Source: Chromatiales bacterium (lineage in GTDB: Bacteria > Pseudomonadota > Gammaproteobacteria > UBA6429). Taken from it: 10,325 bases of DNA. Location: NCBI GenBank assembly GCA_027076405.1, contig JALTJN010000477.1, forward strand, positions 1-10,325, written 5' to 3'. The notes below the pieces were generated by a model. It saw only the letters and a program-made list of their open reading frames with translations, was not told the origin of the DNA and did no database searches. Below are positions 6,017 through 10,325 of the stretch, piece by piece; positions within the stretch are counted from its first letter, which is position 1, and each line of letters begins with the position of its first letter. The position numbers and the translations under genes are program-made.

Positions 6017-6847
6017 CTAAAAATTCAACTGATCAAAAAATTCTAACTTACCAGGACCAAGTGGATCATAGCCATTTTTTACCTCATCTCCATCTAAAAA
6101 GGAATCTCCATCTGAATCAGGGTTCAAAGGATCCGTTTTCCAAGAAACAACCTCTTCTCTATCAAACAAACCATCTCTATCAGTATCTGCTAAATCTGGG
6201 TCTGTGTTATATTTTAATTCTTCTTGGTCTGTCAATCCATCACCATCAGAATCAATAGGCAAACCCAAATCTGTGGCACTATCTTCTGTATCAGATATGA
6301 CATCTTCTGTTACAGGTGTAGTACCTGTATCATTATTAGTAGGTTTTGTAGTAGTGTCAGTGTCATTATTTATATTTTCTGACTCATTAATAGGCGCAAC
6401 AGGCTGTTGCACTACAAAACGTTGATAAGCAACATAACCACCAATTCCCAGCAAAATAACTACAACAACAACAATACCAGCTATAAGCATTTTTTTCTTA
6501 CCTGCCACAGATGCGCTGTTATCAGGCCAAGACATTGGATCATCCGGCATATTTGGCACGCCAGTCATTGTTGGTGGTGTTGCAGGCGGTGTATTAGTTG
6601 GAGTCTCTACCTTACCATCACTAGAACTATATGACATACTTGGCATAGCTGGAGTTGTCTCACCTGCTAAACTATCTTCTGGTGAATCAGCCAACATATC
6701 CTCAACCACCACTGGGTCTTTGGATTTCTGCGATGATATATCTGCATTATTATCTGGGGTCACTGGCAAACTAGATGGTGGAGATTGTGATACTGCATCA
6801 CGTGTTGTGTCTTGATTATTATTCTGATCTTTCAAATCATCAAACAT
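6017..6847 (-). CDS. Single-pass membrane protein with three TSP3 calcium-binding motifs
   Basis: The function is not known; proteins that start MFDDL and have this layout are, from memory, frequent in Parcubacteria. The 276 residues have a Pro/Ser/Thr-rich, acidic cytoplasmic N-terminus (1-115), a KKK stop followed by one hydrophobic helix (~119-141) and a Thr/Asn/Asp-rich spacer (150-195) outside the cell. Three TSP3-type motifs end it: DSDGDGLTDQEE (199-210), DTDRDGLFDREE (221-232) and DSDGDSFLDGDE (244-255), about 22 residues apart, each with the D-x-D-x-D-G pattern that binds calcium. It ends soon after, in GPGKLEFFDQLNF. The charge pattern suggests N-in, C-out topology. It shares its plan with the downstream gene, 15 bp away, and probably works with it. 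A stretch of 70 bp, with a possible promoter, separates it from the giant gene. Confidence 0.87.
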   Translation of the reverse strand: MFDDLKDQNNNQDTTRDAVSQSPPSSLPVTPDNNADISSQKSKDPVVVEDMLADSPEDSLAGETTPAMPSMSYSSSDGKVETPTNTPPATPPTMTGVPNMPDDPMSWPDNSASVAGKKKMLIAGIVVVVVILLGIGGYVAYQRFVVQQPVAPINESENINNDTDTTTKPTNNDTGTTPVTEDVISDTEDSATDLGLPIDSDGDGLTDQEELKYNTDPDLADTDRDGLFDREEVVSWKTDPLNPDSDGDSFLDGDEVKNGYDPLGPGKLEFFDQLNF

Positions 6848-6867
6848 ACTCTATTTATATTAAAGTT

Positions 6868-6896
6868 ATTATATATTTACTATATCATAATAATAA
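6868..6896 (-). promoter_or_regulatory. Possible promoter of the TSP3-ybeY-dgkA unit
   Basis: On the minus strand a perfect TATAAT lies at 6873-6868, with TTATTA (6896-6891, three of six matches) 17 bp upstream, 21 bp before the ATG at 6847. The region is very AT-rich, so the -10 match alone is weak evidence. Seven T at 6903-6897 follow the giant gene, but I see only a 4-bp stem before them and do not call a terminator. Confidence 0.4.
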
Positions 6897-6917
6897 AAAA
6901 ATTTCAGCTCACTAACC

Positions 6918-9900
6918 CTAGACATTAAACAAATTACGCAATACAGATCCAACCATTTTAGCTAAATTAATAATACTGTTAGTAACTACATTATTACCTG
7001 CTGATTCTACTGTATACAAAATACTATCACTAACTCCAGAATCCAACATCTCAACAGTTATTGTTCTATTACCCAAAGGCAAATTGTTTAATGTACATGT
7101 ATATGTTCCAGGACCATTGCCTGTTGTATATACTACACCTGTATCATCACGACACTGAACAGCACTTCCTGCATTCATAGTATAAGTAACTGTAACAGAA
7201 CTACCACCAACAGTACCACTGGCTGGATTATCAATAGTCACAACATCTGTTGTAGCTGTATAATGAACTGAATCACTTATTGATGAGCCTGGTCCACTAG
7301 GCGTATAAGTTACAGTAAAAGTTCTATTACCTTCTGCTACATTACTAAAAGTAGGACAAGAATAAGTACCTGTTTCTACATTTTTGATAGTAAACTGTTC
7401 TCCAGTGTCTACTTTACATACAATAGTACCACTTCCTTTCAAGGTATAATTTACTGTAACATCAACACCGCCAACATCACCTTCTGATGGACTGTTTATA
7501 GCAACTGAATCAGGAGGTGTTACAAACTCTACAGTATAATCAATACTATCACTCCCACTTCCATATATATTATTTATTTCAACTCTTAGATTATTATTTC
7601 CTGTAGGTAAATCTGTATATGTAAAAGAATGAGCGCCAATACCAACACTGGCAGAACCATAAACAGTATTATTGGCATAAAACGTCACATCACCAGCCTG
7701 TGTAGTGTTGTATTGCATCACAACATTTTGATCTCCACTAGCAGAATCATTTGGACTAGTTATAGTTACCTCTGGAGGCAATGCACCCAATTCTAAAGGA
7801 GATGCCTGACTAATAGTACCTCCAACAGTAGACAGACCAAAACTTGCACAAGTATCACCAGTAACTGTGCCTATACCTACCCATTCAACATTTTTGTATT
7901 TTGGATTAGCATAAATACTACCGTCCTTATAAATATATATATGAGAACCATCAGCGCAATAAAATTGAGGGTTTAAATTATTATTAAAACATGATTGCTG
8001 GTCATAATCATCAGGACAAAAAGCAAAATCATTATCAGGATCCAGAGGCATTTTCGTACCCAAAGCATTGCCAAGGATAGATTGCCAACTTTGTGGCCAA
8101 CGACTTGTTGACATTCCTGTAACAAAAGATCCGCTAGATAAGTCTGGTAAAGCACCAGCATTATCTGCTTGGTAAGCTAATAATTTTTCAGCAATAAATC
8201 CAAGACCTCCCATACGTATCATATCTTGCTGTATAGATTTCTTTTCTGTGCTGATAATATTTCCATTGAATAAAAGATTTTTTATCAATTGGCTATATAT
8301 AGCCCTGGTGTCACTAGACTCATTTTGGTTATGAGATAGTACTAAAATATAAGATCTTATTTTATCTGGATTTGACTTTTCAACATCTGTAAAATGTATA
8401 TATATTGTACGTCCATCTACCACAGCTGGATATCCATCTATAACTGTTTCACTAGGACTACCTTGTTGAAAATCTTGAGAAGCATACCAACCAGCAGCAG
8501 AAGCGTGAGTTGGATTGTCATAAACTCTCAAACCAATAACATCTTTACCAGTCAATCCATCTGATTCATCAACTGTAAAAATTGTATCTCTTAGCAATGT
8601 ACCGCTAACTGGAAAATTTGCAGTCTCTGTAATTATAGGTAATAAATCATCACCTATATTGCCACGACAATATTTCATAGTAGCATTCCAGCCAATATCA
8701 TATGGTGGAGGGCTTGGCCATGGAAAATCACAAATAAAAACATCAATGCTTGCCGTACCAGATTCAGTATTTCCTAACTCATCTCCACCAAAAACATTAT
8801 CTGTTACAATTGTAGCTTCAGCTGTAATATAAGCATTGCCTATACCACTCTTGATAACAGTAACTGTATTTGTATCAATATTTTCACTAGTAGTAATAAA
8901 CTGATCTGGATCATCTCTAGTCCATGTCCAATTCCAATCATAGTCAGAAGTCGGCACTATATATGTTCTGCTACCACCTTGATTGGTGTATCCCCTAGCA
9001 ATAAAATCATGTGAACTGTCAGGGAATAACAAAGATGTAAACATCCAAGATGCAGGTGAAATATCTACACCATCGAGCTGACAAATTGAATTGCCTATTG
9101 TATAAGAATTAACACTATCAGATACAAGTCCTTGGTCATAAATACTTGGCATACCTGCTCTAACACTTAACTCAACCGATGAACTTTCAGGTAATAAATT
9201 TGTAGGTGATACAATAAAAACAGTACAGCCATCTTCCCAAGCACACCCTTCTGCACCTGTGGCAACTTCATAAGAACTAAGACTTGTATCTATTATTGCG
9301 CTAGATCCTGTATCTATAAGCTCTATATAATTAGAGCCCTCAGAACTATTCATCAACTGATCAAAAACGATTTTAAATGAAGAATTTCTACACTCCAGAG
9401 TACTACCATCAATAGGCTCTATAGAAAGTATATTAGGAGCTGGCGCTGGCTCACAAGAACAGGAATTTGGATTACAAAAATCAGTACTAGCACACTTATT
9501 AGAATTTGGCTCACAACTTGGTGATGAAGTATCACCATCACATGACACTGGCAATCCGCTATTATCCAAGACCTCTATGTCAGATATACTACTGAACCCA
9601 CCTGCACTACCACTTACAGTAGTGATGCCCACTGCCTGCGATGTTATTAATTGTACAGGATCAATCTTGGTGTCATTATTCACATCTGCTAAAGGAGATT
9701 GTAACGTTGCCACAGACACGTCATTGACACCCCATGTCCAATTATAATCCCATGCATCAATAAATTGACCACCATTACATCCTTGATTACTAACTGCTTT
9801 TCCGACAATATCTTGGCTCTGTGAAATATTAGAAAAAATCATACTACCTGGCTGTGTTGTTACACCAGTTATATCACATATAATATCATCAGTCTTAAAT

Positions 9901-10325
9901 GTCCAAGAATAACTATCATCAATACCATCTATATCTTCATCATAATTCAAACCTGTTAAGTTTTGTCCATTCACTCCCCGCAATACATCCCTAAATACAA
10001 CACGATAATATGTAGCTGGTTTTAGATTTGATATTGGTTGCAAAATAATCTGTCTAGTTGTAACAGTGGTATCAAAAGTAGGTGTAGGATTAGCAAACAC
10101 AGCACAGCTTGCACCATCTGTACATTCTAATAAAGATATACTACCATCTACTACAGAACTAGCTTCAATATCTGAATAAAATTCAGCACCAATTTCCGAA
10201 TTCATACAGGCCGCATTACAAGATGGCCAGTGATATTTTATAGCAAAATCCAAAGACACCACCACAGGAGTTCTATCTTCTAGAGATGTTTTATTTAGTC
10301 TACCAATAGCATCAGCACTACCCAC
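6918..10325 (-). CDS. Giant extracellular Ig-like modular protein with pseudopilin-like segment (N-terminus outside window)
   Basis: The frame is open from the right edge for 1135 residues; the true start and any signal peptide are upstream. Residue numbers count from the edge. Residues ~20-145 and ~297-411 resemble SbsA-type Ig-like domains. Each is followed by a Big_2-like module (148-252 and 414-530) with a conserved Cys start and a Trp-rich core, DYNWTWGVND (193-202) and DYDWNWTWTRDD (461-472). The unit is duplicated with a period of ~265 residues. A linker at 262-291 has six Cys. Residues ~692-800 contain a helix like that of pseudopilins after their membrane segment, then SWQSILGNALGTKMPLDPDN. 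Three Ig-like repeats of ~88 residues (850-936, 937-1026, 1027-1107) lead to a short hydrophobic helix (1113-1135) as the C-terminus, with no LPXTG motif. A role in adhesion or the surface layer is inference. From memory, similar proteins are common in Parcubacteria. Confidence 0.85.
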   Translation of the reverse strand: MGSADAIGRLNKTSLEDRTPVVVSLDFAIKYHWPSCNAACMNSEIGAEFYSDIEASSVVDGSISLLECTDGASCAVFANPTPTFDTTVTTRQIILQPISNLKPATYYRVVFRDVLRGVNGQNLTGLNYDEDIDGIDDSYSWTFKTDDIICDITGVTTQPGSMIFSNISQSQDIVGKAVSNQGCNGGQFIDAWDYNWTWGVNDVSVATLQSPLADVNNDTKIDPVQLITSQAVGITTVSGSAGGFSSISDIEVLDNSGLPVSCDGDTSSPSCEPNSNKCASTDFCNPNSCSCEPAPAPNILSIEPIDGSTLECRNSSFKIVFDQLMNSSEGSNYIELIDTGSSAIIDTSLSSYEVATGAEGCAWEDGCTVFIVSPTNLLPESSSVELSVRAGMPSIYDQGLVSDSVNSYTIGNSICQLDGVDISPASWMFTSLLFPDSSHDFIARGYTNQGGSRTYIVPTSDYDWNWTWTRDDPDQFITTSENIDTNTVTVIKSGIGNAYITAEATIVTDNVFGGDELGNTESGTASIDVFICDFPWPSPPPYDIGWNATMKYCRGNIGDDLLPIITETANFPVSGTLLRDTIFTVDESDGLTGKDVIGLRVYDNPTHASAAGWYASQDFQQGSPSETVIDGYPAVVDGRTIYIHFTDVEKSNPDKIRSYILVLSHNQNESSDTRAIYSQLIKNLLFNGNIISTEKKSIQQDMIRMGGLGFIAEKLLAYQADNAGALPDLSSGSFVTGMSTSRWPQSWQSILGNALGTKMPLDPDNDFAFCPDDYDQQSCFNNNLNPQFYCADGSHIYIYKDGSIYANPKYKNVEWVGIGTVTGDTCASFGLSTVGGTISQASPLELGALPPEVTITSPNDSASGDQNVVMQYNTTQAGDVTFYANNTVYGSASVGIGAHSFTYTDLPTGNNNLRVEINNIYGSGSDSIDYTVEFVTPPDSVAINSPSEGDVGGVDVTVNYTLKGSGTIVCKVDTGEQFTIKNVETGTYSCPTFSNVAEGNRTFTVTYTPSGPGSSISDSVHYTATTDVVTIDNPASGTVGGSSVTVTYTMNAGSAVQCRDDTGVVYTTGNGPGTYTCTLNNLPLGNRTITVEMLDSGVSDSILYTVESAGNNVVTNSIINLAKMVGSVLRNLFNV

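Noticed and set aside
6204..6634. Plus-strand frames across the TSP3 gene
   Set aside because: They are shadows of Asp/Thr/Pro-rich codons of the minus-strand gene, with no recognisable domain or ribosome site.
6897..6920. Terminator directly after the giant gene
   Set aside because: The T tract is good but only a 4-bp stem with a wobble pair precedes it.
7973..8161. A 62-codon minus-strand frame inside the giant gene
   Set aside because: It is out of frame with a well-supported long gene and has no initiation signal or motif.

Overview
The window is an AT-rich bacterial segment (roughly one third G+C by eye) in which every gene I can support is on the minus strand. It is read from right to left. 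The mix of short conserved housekeeping genes, single-pass proteins with thrombospondin type 3 (TSP3) calcium-binding motifs, and a giant Ig-like surface protein with a pseudopilin-like segment is typical, as I remember it, of Patescibacteria (Candidate Phyla Radiation, Parcubacteria-like). TAA, TAG and TGA all end genes, and ftsA ends in tandem TGA TGA. This argues against the recoded Gracilibacteria/Absconditabacteria lineages. Most genes lack a clear Shine-Dalgarno sequence.

Layout in order of transcription. (1) 10325-6918: the C-terminal 1135 residues of a large extracellular protein of alternating Ig-like modules, cut by the window edge. (2) 6847-6017 and 6001-4559: two single-pass membrane proteins with TSP3 motifs, the second with a PsbP-like C-terminal domain. 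(3) 4540-3742: ybeY (rRNA maturation endonuclease) overlapping dgkA (lipid kinase). (4) 3677-2436 ftsA, a factor-independent terminator, then 2280-1051 ftsZ with its own promoter region and a probable terminator. (5) A 327-bp regulatory gap, then 723-244 nrdR and, 10 bp further on, the first 77 codons of a second ATP-cone protein, probably a ribonucleotide reductase.

The regulatory DNA is the most interesting part. A near-perfect NrdR box and a second, weaker one flank the -10 box of the nrdR promoter, which gives a readable autoregulation circuit. A perfect DnaA box lies further upstream. The promoter regions of ftsA and ftsZ, and no other place I could find in the window, share the same dyad, TGAAC-N9-GTTCA. 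In both it is placed identically over a TTGGTT -35-like hexamer. This looks like an operator that would let one regulator co-control the two division genes although a terminator separates them. The half-sites resemble Firmicute LexA half-sites but with a wider spacer.

Together the genes link envelope or surface construction, lipid carrier recycling, assembly of the division ring and dNTP supply. No mobile element, CRISPR array, tRNA or rRNA was seen.
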